From positions 1-64,000 of the IMG/VR virus record IMGVR_UViG_3300037140_000174: a stretch of DNA of 64,000 nt. One strand, 5' to 3'. The position numbers and the translations under genes are program-made. Below, piece by piece: positions 16,744 to 25,239 of the stretch (positions within the stretch are counted from its first letter, which is position 1; each line of letters opens with the position of its first letter). The notes beneath the pieces are model-generated. The model saw only the letters and a program-made list of their open reading frames with translations. It did not search any database and was not told where the DNA came from. The stretch comes from a virus.

Positions 16744-17340
16744 ATGACCCAGCCTACCAACTATACGACCGACTCAGCAGTAGGTGTAGACTTTAATCAG
16801 GTCTATACCGTTTCTGCGTCGGCTACTCCGGAGACCCCGGCACCGCCGTTCCTGATTGGGACGACCCTGATTGGCTTCTTTGGGGCTGAGTACATCTTCG
16901 TGCAAGCATCGACGTCGATCTCTGCGAACGACTTCATTGCGATCACGGGGGCTAATCAGGCAAACTCGCTGACCAATACCAACGTGGAAGCCACTGGTGG
17001 TGTTCGCATTGGTGTTGCTCCGGGTGCGCCGGTTGTGACTTCGACAGGTATTGCTGCTCAGGCTTACTTCTGGGCTGCCCTGAACGGGTCTCAGCTTGCT
17101 GCAAACGGTGTGGCGGCGTCTACCACGAGCAACGTCCAGCTCTATACCACTGCTGTTGCTGGTGTGGTTTCGTCCGTCACGGGTTCGTCTGGTGTTCCGC
17201 TTGGTGGCGTTATCTTGACGGCATCAGCCACTGCCAATCCTCAGACCTTCGAACTGAGTTGGCCGCGTCTGGTGGCGATCATCAACACCTCGGTTCAGTA
17301 CGTTGGACCGTTCTTTGGTGTCAATGCGCAGAACCCGTAA
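16744..17340 (+). CDS. Putative head or capsid-associated structural protein
   Basis: A 198-residue Ala/Ser/Thr/Gly-rich, beta-rich protein with GAGGAG before ATG 16744. Segments such as FLIGTTLIGFFGAEYIFVQA, NDFIAITGANQ and AQAYFWAALNGSQLAANG fit a small trimer-forming decoration domain. It is the last gene before a strong terminator, completing the head operon. No specific family named. Confidence 0.6.
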   Translation: MTQPTNYTTDSAVGVDFNQVYTVSASATPETPAPPFLIGTTLIGFFGAEYIFVQASTSISANDFIAITGANQANSLTNTNVEATGGVRIGVAPGAPVVTSTGIAAQAYFWAALNGSQLAANGVAASTTSNVQLYTTAVAGVVSSVTGSSGVPLGGVILTASATANPQTFELSWPRLVAIINTSVQYVGPFFGVNAQNP

Positions 17341-17355
17341 GGGCTACTTCGCGAT

Positions 17356-17385
17356 GGGGGCTGGGAAACCAGCCCCCTTTTTCTT
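17356..17385 (+). terminator. Rho-independent terminator after the head genes
   Basis: Perfect 9-bp stem GGGGGCTGG / CCAGCCCCC with a GAAA tetraloop followed by TTTTTCTT. It separates the highly expressed head genes from the sugar cassette, which therefore may need its own promoter or readthrough. Confidence 0.92.
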
Positions 17386-17400
17386 ATGTGAGGGCATACA

Positions 17401-18318
17401 ATGGAAATGAGTCCTGCGCTTCGTGTAACTGAGGACGGAAAATCAGTTCTCGCCCCTAAGATAATCTTTTATTGTACTAAGCCTAGAGACGAAACTGGCC
17501 AAATCAGGGATCAAACCGGGGATGCTGCGCGCCACATCAGGCTTGCCGCAGAACGTAACCTTCCACGTATTAAAAAGGTTGAAGAGCCGAACACAGGAAA
17601 AGCTATCATTGTTGGTGGTGGCCCTTCAATTGCTGATCAATTGGATAAGATTAAAGAATTTGCGGCTGATAAGAATAACGCCATTTTCGCTTTGAACTGG
17701 GCTCATACTTGGTTAATCAAGAATGGAATTCTTCCAACTGCTTGTGTCATGTTTGAGATTGATGTCGATCCCTGTCAAATAATTGATAACACTCACCCCG
17801 ATGTGACTTATTACGTTTGTACTCATTGTCATCCGCTCACCCTTGATGGACTTAAGGATAGAAAAGTTGTCCTGTGGCATTCCCCTCCTAACTCTCCTGG
17901 TGAAAAGATAGCTTTGGACGAGCTGTTTCCTGGTGATTTGAATTTAGGCGGTGGTATTGCAACCTTTCTTCGATCAATGTCCATTGCCCTTGTTCTTGGG
18001 TATAGGCAATTTGAATTGTTTGGGGTGGATAGTTCATTTCCTGATGATTACCCATCCACCCACATTATTGGATATCCAACCATTACTTCACCTAAAGCTG
18101 ATGGCATCTTCATCTATGCTAAAGACGATAAGTCAGGTGAAGTTAGGAGATTCAAGACAGTAGGCTACCTTGCCTATCAGGTTGAAGAATTCATTAAATA
18201 CTTGAAAGTTAATCACATGCTCTTCAGATTGAAGGTTCACGGTGATACCCTACTGGCATTCGTACATAGAAATATGTGGGCTCACCAGTATGAGGAACCA
18301 GAGTGCTCAAATTCCTAG
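17401..18318 (+). CDS. MAF/DUF115-type glycosyltransferase
   Basis: A 305-residue protein with the core of the MAF_flag10/DUF115 family. AIIVGGGPSIADQL (about residue 70) is the nucleotide-binding loop, followed by AIFALNWAHTWLIKNGILP, CVMFEID, a THCHP segment and GYRQFELFGVDSSF. In flagellated bacteria such proteins act with CMP-nonulosonic acids and are credited with transferring them to Ser/Thr of flagellin. The next genes make exactly such a donor. GAGGG lies before ATG 17401, directly after the terminator. The acceptor here (virion or host protein) is unknown. Family call good, reaction inferred. Confidence 0.75.
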   Translation: MEMSPALRVTEDGKSVLAPKIIFYCTKPRDETGQIRDQTGDAARHIRLAAERNLPRIKKVEEPNTGKAIIVGGGPSIADQLDKIKEFAADKNNAIFALNWAHTWLIKNGILPTACVMFEIDVDPCQIIDNTHPDVTYYVCTHCHPLTLDGLKDRKVVLWHSPPNSPGEKIALDELFPGDLNLGGGIATFLRSMSIALVLGYRQFELFGVDSSFPDDYPSTHIIGYPTITSPKADGIFIYAKDDKSGEVRRFKTVGYLAYQVEEFIKYLKVNHMLFRLKVHGDTLLAFVHRNMWAHQYEEPECSNS

Positions 18319-19172
18319 ACTGTTTCAAAGATTCTGATGAATGGGAAGAGTTGCTCAACACTAAAGATCCACATTTTTCTCCTGCTTTTTATCGTGCTTT
18401 TGGTGGGGGTAAACTTGCGGTATTTGATCGCAACACTTATCAGCCATTTCGTCATCAGGAAGGAAATTGGATAGGGAATGCTTATAATTTCGGTGGCATC
18501 CTCGGCACCTGCACGAATGTTCACAAATTTACTGATGAGTTTGATGAGTGGAAGACACAAAAAGGATTGAATGAACGGTGTACCCTTAGTTTATTTGACT
18601 ATCACTGCATCGAAAAGATGCACCGAAATATAACCACTAAGAGTTCTGTAGTCGTTGACCTTGCTGCTCCACTTTATCTACGTCAAACCACAAAACATTC
18701 CATAGCCAAGGCTACTGAGGCTGGGATTTATACTCAAGTAGTGGATTCAACAGTTGAGAATGCTTCCCTTTTTGAAGAGATCTACCTTGAATCTATGGGG
18801 CGTAAAGGGGCGGCTGCTCATTGGAGGTACCCATCTGGGTTTTTCTACTCAGTTTTGAGGGAATTAGGCACTTCTCGTTCAGCTCTTGTATTGTCGGCAC
18901 ATAAAGGTCGTACTGAAAGTGGCTGCTTTGTCATTTTTGATGAGAAGACGTGCTATTACCATTGGGCGGCCCGTAGGGCTGATGTTTCAACGGTGGGGGT
19001 AGATGCCTTTCAAGTGTGGAACGTCATTGGGTGGGCACGACAACACGGTTGTCGGTGGTTATGTCTTGGTGGGGGCCTGACTGAGGGGGATAGCTTGTTT
19101 AGCTTCAAAGCTGGCTTTTCAAAACTGTTCTTCACGACCAGGAGCTATGTCACAGAAATAGGGAGTGCGTGA
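18303..19172 (+). CDS. GNAT-fold acyltransferase of the FemAB/BioF2-like type
   Basis: A 289-residue protein with GTG start 18303 (GAGGA site) overlapping the glycosyltransferase end. The C-terminal half, with SALVLSAHKGRTESGCFVI, CYYHWAARRAD, VWNVIGWARQHGCRWLCLGG and LFSFKAGFSK, has the strand-helix order and terminal GG...FKxGF of double-GNAT proteins (FemAB, BioF2-like). These transfer acyl or aminoacyl groups to amino groups. In this cassette it could acylate the amino sugar made by the LegC-type aminotransferase, replacing LegH. Substrate inferred from context only. Confidence 0.65.
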   Translation: MLKFLDCFKDSDEWEELLNTKDPHFSPAFYRAFGGGKLAVFDRNTYQPFRHQEGNWIGNAYNFGGILGTCTNVHKFTDEFDEWKTQKGLNERCTLSLFDYHCIEKMHRNITTKSSVVVDLAAPLYLRQTTKHSIAKATEAGIYTQVVDSTVENASLFEEIYLESMGRKGAAAHWRYPSGFFYSVLRELGTSRSALVLSAHKGRTESGCFVIFDEKTCYYHWAARRADVSTVGVDAFQVWNVIGWARQHGCRWLCLGGGLTEGDSLFSFKAGFSKLFFTTRSYVTEIGSA

Positions 19173-19988
19173 ATGGTTGAGATTATCGCTGAGGCCGGAT
19201 TAAATCATAAAGGAAACCTTGATTTAGCTCTGGATATGGTAGAAGCAGCCGCTGCTGCTGATGCTGATGTTATTAAGTTTCAGACTTTTGATCCTTCCCA
19301 AATGTATCCTGATACTCATCCTTCATTCAAAATTCTAACCGAGTTACGACTCAGTCAAGCAGATTTTATTAGCATAGCCAAGAATTGTGAGAAATTAGAA
19401 ATTGAGTTTATGTCTACCCCAGGGGATGTAGATAGTTTGAAATTTTTGGTTTGGGAATGCGGGGTAAAGCGGATAAAAATTGGTTCTGATGACTTAACTA
19501 ATGAACCACTTCTTAGTGCGGCTGAGGATAGTGGGTTGCCTATTATTCTTTCTACTGGAATGGCAACCATGGACGAAGTTTGCGATGCAATGGACAAATT
19601 GAGGCCAAGCACACGTAGTCTAACCACTATTCTTCACTGTGTGTCGTCCTATCCTTGTGCCGTTGACGATGTTAATCTCAATGCCATGGATACATTGGGG
19701 AGATATTTTGGCAAAGTCGGGTATTCTGACCATACCAAAGAAGGGCTTGCTTGTATTGTTGCTGCCTCAAAGGGAGCAATAATCATTGAGAAGCACTTTA
19801 TGCTTCGGGATGACCCAGGGTGCATTGATTATTTAGTTTCAATTGATCAATGGAAGCTACAAGAGCTTATCTCCAAAATTCGTCAAGTTGAATTTATGCT
19901 TGGAACCGGTAGCAAGGTTCCGTGTGAAGCTGAGAAGAAAAACATCCCACTTTTCAGAAAAGGTAAGAATGGCAGGAGATGCGCGTGA
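19173..19988 (+). CDS. neuB: Nonulosonic acid synthase (NeuB/LegI type), lacking the SAF domain
   Basis: A 271-residue TIM-barrel synthase condensing a hexosamine derivative with phosphoenolpyruvate to form a nonulosonic acid. Family motifs are IIAEAGLNHKGNLDLALDMV, DVIKFQTFDP (catalytic Lys), FMSTPGDVDS, KIGSDDLTNEPLL, LSTGMATMDEV, LHCVSSYP, VGYSDHT and IIEKHF. Usual family members are about 340-350 residues with a C-terminal antifreeze-like SAF domain; here the protein stops right after the barrel. GGGAG lies before ATG 19173, and the stop overlaps the neuA start (GTGA). Synthase family very likely; which nonulosonic acid is uncertain. Confidence 0.9.
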   Translation: MVEIIAEAGLNHKGNLDLALDMVEAAAAADADVIKFQTFDPSQMYPDTHPSFKILTELRLSQADFISIAKNCEKLEIEFMSTPGDVDSLKFLVWECGVKRIKIGSDDLTNEPLLSAAEDSGLPIILSTGMATMDEVCDAMDKLRPSTRSLTTILHCVSSYPCAVDDVNLNAMDTLGRYFGKVGYSDHTKEGLACIVAASKGAIIIEKHFMLRDDPGCIDYLVSIDQWKLQELISKIRQVEFMLGTGSKVPCEAEKKNIPLFRKGKNGRRCA

Positions 19989-20653
19989 GAACTATGGCAG
20001 TTATCCCAGCTAGGGCTGGAAGTGAGCGATGCCCTGGCAAGAACAAAGCAGCTCTTGATGGGAAGCCATTGATTTGCTGGACGATTGAAGCTGCTCAATT
20101 GTCAACTATGTTTGACGATATTGTTGTTAGCACTGATGACCAAGATATTGCTATTATTGCAATGCAGAAAGGATGCAAGGTAATTGAACGCCCATTTGAA
20201 TTGGCTCAATCTGACAGTGAAATGCTTCCTGTAGTTAGACACGCTTATAATGGTTTTCATTCGGATGTTGTAATGCTGCTTCAGCCAACGTCACCTTTTA
20301 GGACGGCAGAAGATATTTGCAATGCTTTCGGTATTCATGAAAGTAGGCATGGGGATGCTGTGATTTCGGTAATTGAAGCACCAAAGAATGATGTTTTTGA
20401 GATTGGACACGCTGGTAGGCTTCATCCGACCAGGCATACAGTAGTTGTTCCTAATGGGGCTATTTATCTAATTACAGGTGAACATCTTTTGAACAAAGGT
20501 GATTGGTATTCTGGAATTTCGTATGCTTATCAAATGCCAAAGGAACGTTCGCTTGATATCGACACAAAAATGGATTTGGAATACGCTAGGATGTTTGTCA
20601 AAGAGCGTGCCAAAAATGAAGATAGGTCACGGTATGCAAGTGAAGCTGGCTGA
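19985..20653 (+). CDS. neuA: CMP-nonulosonic acid synthetase (NeuA/LegF type)
   Basis: A 222-residue cytidylyltransferase that activates a nonulosonic acid with CTP. It has the signature AVIPARAGSERCPGKNKAAL near the N-terminus, DIVVSTDDQDIA, LLQPTSPFRTAEDI and DIDTKMDLEYA near the end. GTG 19985 is chosen because AGGAG (19974-19978) lies six bases upstream and GTGA overlaps the neuB stop; ATG 19979 touches the ribosome site and ATG 19994 is too far. It produces the donor for the glycosyltransferase at 17401. Confidence 0.9.
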   Translation: MRTMAVIPARAGSERCPGKNKAALDGKPLICWTIEAAQLSTMFDDIVVSTDDQDIAIIAMQKGCKVIERPFELAQSDSEMLPVVRHAYNGFHSDVVMLLQPTSPFRTAEDICNAFGIHESRHGDAVISVIEAPKNDVFEIGHAGRLHPTRHTVVVPNGAIYLITGEHLLNKGDWYSGISYAYQMPKERSLDIDTKMDLEYARMFVKERAKNEDRSRYASEAG

Positions 20654-21770
20654 TGCAATTGAGGAGGTGCTGCCGAAGCATAGGCCCATAGGGCATCATG
20701 ACGCTGCTATTAATGGCAAGGAATGGGTAGCAGTATCTGATTGTTTGAATGATCTGACTTCGGATAAATATGTAACCCTTCTTGAAGATAAGATTTCACA
20801 TTACTGTGATGTATCTTCTGTAATAGCAACTTCATCTGGAACTGCTGCCCTGCATTTGGCTTTGTTGGCAGTTGGGGTTAAGCCGGGTGAAGAAGTTTTA
20901 GTTCCAGCTTCAACTTTTGCAGGTACCGCTTTTGCGGTATCTTATTGTGGGGCAATCCCAAATTTCATTGATGGCACTGTTAGGATAAACGCTTACAAGC
21001 TTCGGCGCTATCTAGAAAGAACAACTGTAAAGAATTGGAATAGAAGGGGCCGCTTGAATTCTAAGACAGGAAGGGTAATATCAGCAATCATCGCTGTTGA
21101 TCTGCTTGGCTTCCCAAATGATATGGAGAAGCTGGCTGCTGTAGCTGATGAGTTCGGGCTTACCCTCATTGAAGATGCGGCCCAGGCTCTTGGTGCCTCT
21201 TTAGGCAACCGGCGCTGCGGTAGCTTCGGTAAAGCAGCGATTTTAAGTTTCAATAACAATAAAATCGTCACTGGGAATGGGGGTGGAGCAGTTCTGACTA
21301 ATGATGAGTGGATTGCCGCTAAGGTTTGGCAATTGGCCACCACCGGCAGGATAAAGCACCCTTGGAAAATTGAGCACGATGCAATTGGGTTTAATTACCG
21401 AATGAAAAATATCAATGCTGCGATTGCTTGTGCTCAGTTTGATCAATTGGATTTCTTTCTACAAAAGAAGCGTGAGCTTCGTGATCGTTATAAGCGAGCA
21501 ATTAGCGAGATTAAAGAGGTAGGGCTATTACTGACAGGTGAAGATTGGCAAGGAAAGCCGAACTATTGGTTAAATGCTATGTTGGTGCCAAACAAAGACC
21601 GGGAAGCTGTTCTAGACGAACTTAATAAGCGAGGTATTGGGGCGCGTTCACTTTATACTCCACTTCACAAGCTGTCGATGTATGAAGATAACCCAAGGGA
21701 CGATCTTCGATCGGCAGAAATTCTAGCTTCCATGGTCGTTTGTCTTCCATCAGGGATAGGATGTGCGTGA
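20634..21770 (+). CDS. PLP-dependent DegT/LegC-type aminotransferase
   Basis: A 378-residue sugar aminotransferase of the DegT/DnrJ/EryC1 family. TSSGTAALHLALLAVGVKPG binds PLP phosphate, LVPASTFAGTAFA follows, LIEDAAQALGA is the Asp-containing cofactor loop, and ILSFNNNKIVTGNGGGAV holds the Schiff-base Lys in the pattern typical of LegC. It would convert a 4-keto sugar nucleotide into a 4-amino sugar on the way to legionaminic-type acids. It overlaps the neuA end; ATG 20634 begins the recognisable N-terminus. No 4,6-dehydratase to make its substrate is in the window. Confidence 0.85.
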   Translation: MQVKLADAIEEVLPKHRPIGHHDAAINGKEWVAVSDCLNDLTSDKYVTLLEDKISHYCDVSSVIATSSGTAALHLALLAVGVKPGEEVLVPASTFAGTAFAVSYCGAIPNFIDGTVRINAYKLRRYLERTTVKNWNRRGRLNSKTGRVISAIIAVDLLGFPNDMEKLAAVADEFGLTLIEDAAQALGASLGNRRCGSFGKAAILSFNNNKIVTGNGGGAVLTNDEWIAAKVWQLATTGRIKHPWKIEHDAIGFNYRMKNINAAIACAQFDQLDFFLQKKRELRDRYKRAISEIKEVGLLLTGEDWQGKPNYWLNAMLVPNKDREAVLDELNKRGIGARSLYTPLHKLSMYEDNPRDDLRSAEILASMVVCLPSGIGCA

Positions 21771-22201
21771 TGAAAACTCTGTTGTTTGCAGCGGTGTTGT
21801 TAGCGACTCCAGCTTTAGCGAGAGATCAAGGGCAGTGGGGTGATACTGATCCTGCTGTGCGTCAATGGTTTCAATCTTTAATGCAGCCAGATAACCCATA
21901 TGTAAGTTGTTGCGGTGAAGCGGATGCTTATTTTGCTGATAGCTACAAGGTCGGTTCTCACGGTGAAACAATCGCTATTGTCACTGATGAAAGGCCAGAT
22001 TCATGGGTTGATAATAGTGGCATAACACATAGTCGCCCACACATCCCGGTTGGGACTCAGGTCATTATTCCGGATGCAAAGATAAAGTGGGATAAAGGTA
22101 ACCCAAGTGGTCACGGGCTTATATTTATTGGTGCATCTTATGTTTCGACGGATGGACAAGTTCAGAACGTATATTGTTACGTTCTGCCGGGGGGCGTGTA
22201 A
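21770..22201 (+). CDS. Exported Cys-containing small protein
   Basis: A 143-residue protein with signal peptide LLFAAVLLATPALA and a cleavage site ALA-R. The mature part begins DQGQWGDTDPAVRQWFQSLM, contains VSCCGEADAYFADSY, and ends with KWDKGNPSGHGLIFIGASYV and CYVLPGGV. This domain type is found in proteins of alphaproteobacteria and their phages; no activity is known to me. It is coupled to the aminotransferase (TGATG) and to the next gene (TAATG), so it is expressed with the sugar cassette. Confidence 0.7.
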   Translation: MKTLLFAAVLLATPALARDQGQWGDTDPAVRQWFQSLMQPDNPYVSCCGEADAYFADSYKVGSHGETIAIVTDERPDSWVDNSGITHSRPHIPVGTQVIIPDAKIKWDKGNPSGHGLIFIGASYVSTDGQVQNVYCYVLPGGV

Positions 22202-22410
22202 TGTTAACCATTATCTTAACTGTTATTATGATTATGCCGGGGGATAAACCGGATGTAAGCCAATCTCATGAAATGGCCTCCCTTGATGAGTGTTCGAGTG
22301 CAGCTCGTGCATGGTTAGAACAGGATGCAAAGGCTGCTGGCGTGGCTGGGTTTGCGTCTGGTTGTTCAATCACAGACACTAGAACTGATCCTCCTGGGGA
22401 GGATAACTAA
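22201..22410 (+). CDS. Small membrane or exported protein
   Basis: A 69-residue protein starting with a hydrophobic stretch (LTIILTVIMIMPG) followed by a hydrophilic helical part with two cysteines (DECSSAARAWLEQ, SGCSITD). TAATG overlaps couple it to both neighbours. It may be periplasmic, since the hydrophobic segment is short. Function unknown. An upstream TTG (22174) exists but ATG 22201 has GGGGG close by. Confidence 0.55.
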   Translation: MLTIILTVIMIMPGDKPDVSQSHEMASLDECSSAARAWLEQDAKAAGVAGFASGCSITDTRTDPPGEDN

Positions 22411-23423
22411 TGCGTGTAGCCCTAGTAACTGGAAGTAGAGCTGATCTTAATGCCCTTCGAATGGTTCATGACGGGCTGCTGAAACATACAAAGTTTCAAC
22501 CAGTTCTAATAAAGTCGGATCACTGGCAATTAGCCATTCCCACTGATATAGCGATAGTTTGTGGTGACCGCTATGAAATGTTGGAGACTGCTTTCAAGCT
22601 GAACCTTAAGCGTATCCCAATTGTCCATCTTGCTGGCGGGGATATAACTGGGGGAAGTCAAGACGATTGCTTCCGTCACGCAATCACAAAGCTTTCCCAT
22701 GTTCACTTCCCCACGAACCATGAATCGGCAAAGCGCATACTTCAAATGGGGGAAGACCCTAGACACGTTCATATGGTGGGTTCTGCCAGCCTTGATTTGG
22801 TTCTTCAGACTGAATTGCTGGACCGGGACACTACCTTTGCTGCCGTAGGGCTCAGGACGCCTCAGCGGGCGCTACTGGTAAGCTTTCACCCTAACACTTT
22901 AGGTGACACTGCCCAGGAATTGAGTGAGCTTAAAGCCGCCCTGCATGAATTGGACATTGCTTTGGTGATGATCGGCCCAAATAGGGATGCAGGTTGGGAA
23001 TTGATTGCAGCAGCCTTTGGTGCTCTCAGTGTTTCTCATAACGTGGTTTATGCTCATCACTTCGAGCCCAAAGTGTATCATTCCTTGATGTACTGGTGTG
23101 ATGCAATGGTGGGTAATTCGTCAGCGGGGGTCTATGAGGCTCCTTCTTTTGGAACGCCAGTAGTCAATATTGGGGATCGTCAGTCTGGACGGTTGAAAGC
23201 TCGATGTGTGACTGATTGTGACCCTGAGCGTAACGATATCCTTTCAGCTATAAGGTGGGCATTGTCAATGAAACGCTTTCCTCCTGAAAACCCGTATGGT
23301 GACGGTCATGCGAGTGAGCGGATTGCCAAAGTGCTCACCAGCATTGACGAACCTAAGCTTCTTCTGCATAAAGTATGGAACGATCTTCAGAAAACAGGTT
23401 CGCGTCAGCCTAAAGTGGCGTAA
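22410..23423 (+). CDS. neuC: Hydrolysing UDP-sugar 2-epimerase (NeuC/LegG type)
   Basis: A 337-residue GT-B-fold epimerase that converts a UDP-N-acetylhexosamine into the free 2-epimer for the synthase. Motifs are VALVTGSRADLNALRMV, IVCGDRYEMLETA, PIVHLAGGDITGGSQDDCFR, HMVGSASLDLV, LVSFHPNT, and the nucleotide-binding end VGNSSAGVYEAPSFGTPVV with IGDRQSGR. It completes a LegC-acyltransferase-LegG-LegI-LegF order, although the two exported-protein genes separate it from the rest. TAATG overlap with the gene before. Confidence 0.88.
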   Translation: MRVALVTGSRADLNALRMVHDGLLKHTKFQPVLIKSDHWQLAIPTDIAIVCGDRYEMLETAFKLNLKRIPIVHLAGGDITGGSQDDCFRHAITKLSHVHFPTNHESAKRILQMGEDPRHVHMVGSASLDLVLQTELLDRDTTFAAVGLRTPQRALLVSFHPNTLGDTAQELSELKAALHELDIALVMIGPNRDAGWELIAAAFGALSVSHNVVYAHHFEPKVYHSLMYWCDAMVGNSSAGVYEAPSFGTPVVNIGDRQSGRLKARCVTDCDPERNDILSAIRWALSMKRFPPENPYGDGHASERIAKVLTSIDEPKLLLHKVWNDLQKTGSRQPKVA

Positions 23424-23438
23424 CAACGGAGAATGGTT

Positions 23439-24203
23439 ATGGACTTCACTGATTTCGCCAACCCGACTAACATTGTTATGCGTGGACACGTTGGCACTGT
23501 TGAGTACGGGGGTGGGGATCGTGGAATGGTGGTCATGTTCTACAATAAGCCTGAACATGATCCGCAGGCATCGCTTGCTACAGGCTCTCCTCAGTATAAA
23601 GACGTAGTTTTCGTCAAGATTCACCCGCCTGGGGAACGCCTAAACATCGTTGACCGCCCTGCCAAGGGTGAAGATTCCAGGCGGTGGCCCAATCAGTGGG
23701 CAGCTTTCTCACAGAACCGTCAGCAGATCCCTGAGGGTACCCCCGTTGATCTTCTTTATCCGGATAGGCCGTCAATTGCGGCTCAGCTCCGAGCAAATGG
23801 CGTTTATGTCATTGAGGATTTGGCGGAGCTTTCTGCCAATGCCATGGATACTGTTGGAATGGGTGCCCAGACCTGGGTGAATGACGCGAAGAAGTATCTG
23901 GCTGCTGCTCAGAAGGGCATGGGCGCTGCCAAAATCAGGGCTGAGCTTGAGGATCGTGATCGTCAGATCAAGGTTCTGGTGGAACAGGTCCAGAACCTTA
24001 CGAAGCAGGTTACGATGCTTCAGGCGGCTCGTGTTCAACAGGCCGACATCATGGGTCAGGCACTTGTGTCGGGGGCTATGACACGTCCTCAGCATATGCC
24101 CGCCATTCAATTTGATGCACAGACGGCTCAAATCAACGCCAACAATAGTGCGTCTAGGGCTCCTGCCCCGCAGAAGCGCCAGCGTGCTAAACTCCGTGCC
24201 TAA
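23439..24203 (+). CDS. Conserved phage structural-region protein
   Basis: A 254-residue protein. The middle, IHPPGERLNIVDRPAKGEDS followed by WPNQWAAFSQNRQQIPEGTP, precedes a helical hairpin-like segment (LSANAMDTVGMGAQTWVNDA) and a coiled coil (LEDRDRQIKVLVEQVQNLTK). Proteins of this make-up lie between head and tail genes in podoviruses. GGAGA precedes ATG 23439; ATG 23433 is too close to it. Its role is unknown, perhaps assembly. Confidence 0.65.
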   Translation: MDFTDFANPTNIVMRGHVGTVEYGGGDRGMVVMFYNKPEHDPQASLATGSPQYKDVVFVKIHPPGERLNIVDRPAKGEDSRRWPNQWAAFSQNRQQIPEGTPVDLLYPDRPSIAAQLRANGVYVIEDLAELSANAMDTVGMGAQTWVNDAKKYLAAAQKGMGAAKIRAELEDRDRQIKVLVEQVQNLTKQVTMLQAARVQQADIMGQALVSGAMTRPQHMPAIQFDAQTAQINANNSASRAPAPQKRQRAKLRA

Positions 24204-24241
24204 TAGAGCTTGAGTGCGTTCCTTATTTCTAAGGGGCCACA

Positions 24242-25237
24242 ATGGCACAGACTATCCTTCAGATGGTGCAGCAGGCTCAGTCAGAACTGGGCCTGCCTCA
24301 GTCTGCTTCGGTCTTTGGTCAGACAGGTTCTACTGATCTTACTGGCACTCAGATGGGCGCTCTTGCAAACAGAGCGCTTGATGAGTTGCGCAGGCTTAAT
24401 CGCTGGACTGTGCTTCAAAAGGAATATGATATTGTTGTCAATGTCGCTGTTAACGTAACCGGCGATATGACCGCACAGTCTCCAGTCATCACCAGCATTG
24501 CACCGAACACAACTGGGCTCACTGCTCAGGATTGGCAAGTTTCAGGCCCTGGTATTTCAGTGGCTTCAAGGATTCAGTCAGTTTATTCTTCATCGCAAGT
24601 TACTTGCACGATGGAGAATACTAACCCAGCGAACTTAACGAATCAGGCTATTCAGTTTGGTCAGGATACGTATCCTCTTCCTCCTGATATTGATTGGTTC
24701 AACAATAGAACCTTTTGGGATAGAACTAATCGTTGGGAGCTGATTGGTCCAGATAGTCCTCAGATCGATCAGTGGCATCGATCCGGTATCGTGGCTACTG
24801 GCCCCAGAAGGCACTATAGGATACTTCAGGGTGTGAGCACGACAACTGGGCTGCTTCAGGATATGGTCAGGTTCTGGCCTGCCCCGTTTGAAATCGCGAA
24901 CCCGCTTCAGCTCGTCTTTGAATACATGAGCACCTATGCGGTGTCGGTTGGTGGGGCTGCTACCTATGCCCAAAACTTTACGACGGACACAGACACCTGC
25001 TTGCTCGATACTAATGCCATTATCATGGGCATCAAGTGGTTATTCTGGGAAGTCAAAGGGTTCGGTAGCTATATCACGATGCAGAACCGTTGGGTTGATT
25101 ATTGTGAGCGGTTGAAAGCTCGTGATGGTTCTGCCCCCAATCTTAAAGTAGTGCAGCGTCTGAGTCCTCTGCTGATCTCGCCCAATTCGGTGCAAGACGG
25201 TTTCTGGCCGGGACCCAGCGGTCCTAATACGAGCTGA
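24242..25237 (+). CDS. Head-to-tail adaptor (P22 gp4-like)
   Basis: A 331-residue protein with AAGGGG before ATG 24242. The N-terminus TILQMVQQAQSELGLPQSAS then ALANRALDELRRLNRWTVLQ is the pattern of the P22 tail accessory factor gp4 family, the first ring below the portal. A beta insert and a helical end (MGIKWLFWEVKGFG) follow. The next gene starts two bases after its stop. Confidence 0.75.
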   Translation: MAQTILQMVQQAQSELGLPQSASVFGQTGSTDLTGTQMGALANRALDELRRLNRWTVLQKEYDIVVNVAVNVTGDMTAQSPVITSIAPNTTGLTAQDWQVSGPGISVASRIQSVYSSSQVTCTMENTNPANLTNQAIQFGQDTYPLPPDIDWFNNRTFWDRTNRWELIGPDSPQIDQWHRSGIVATGPRRHYRILQGVSTTTGLLQDMVRFWPAPFEIANPLQLVFEYMSTYAVSVGGAATYAQNFTTDTDTCLLDTNAIIMGIKWLFWEVKGFGSYITMQNRWVDYCERLKARDGSAPNLKVVQRLSPLLISPNSVQDGFWPGPSGPNTS

Positions 25238-25239
25238 TC

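Noticed and set aside
17401-23423. Host O-antigen or flagellin locus captured by misassembly
   Set aside because: The AT-rich composition, overlap style and ribosome sites match the neighbouring phage genes, and phage genes flank it closely on both sides.
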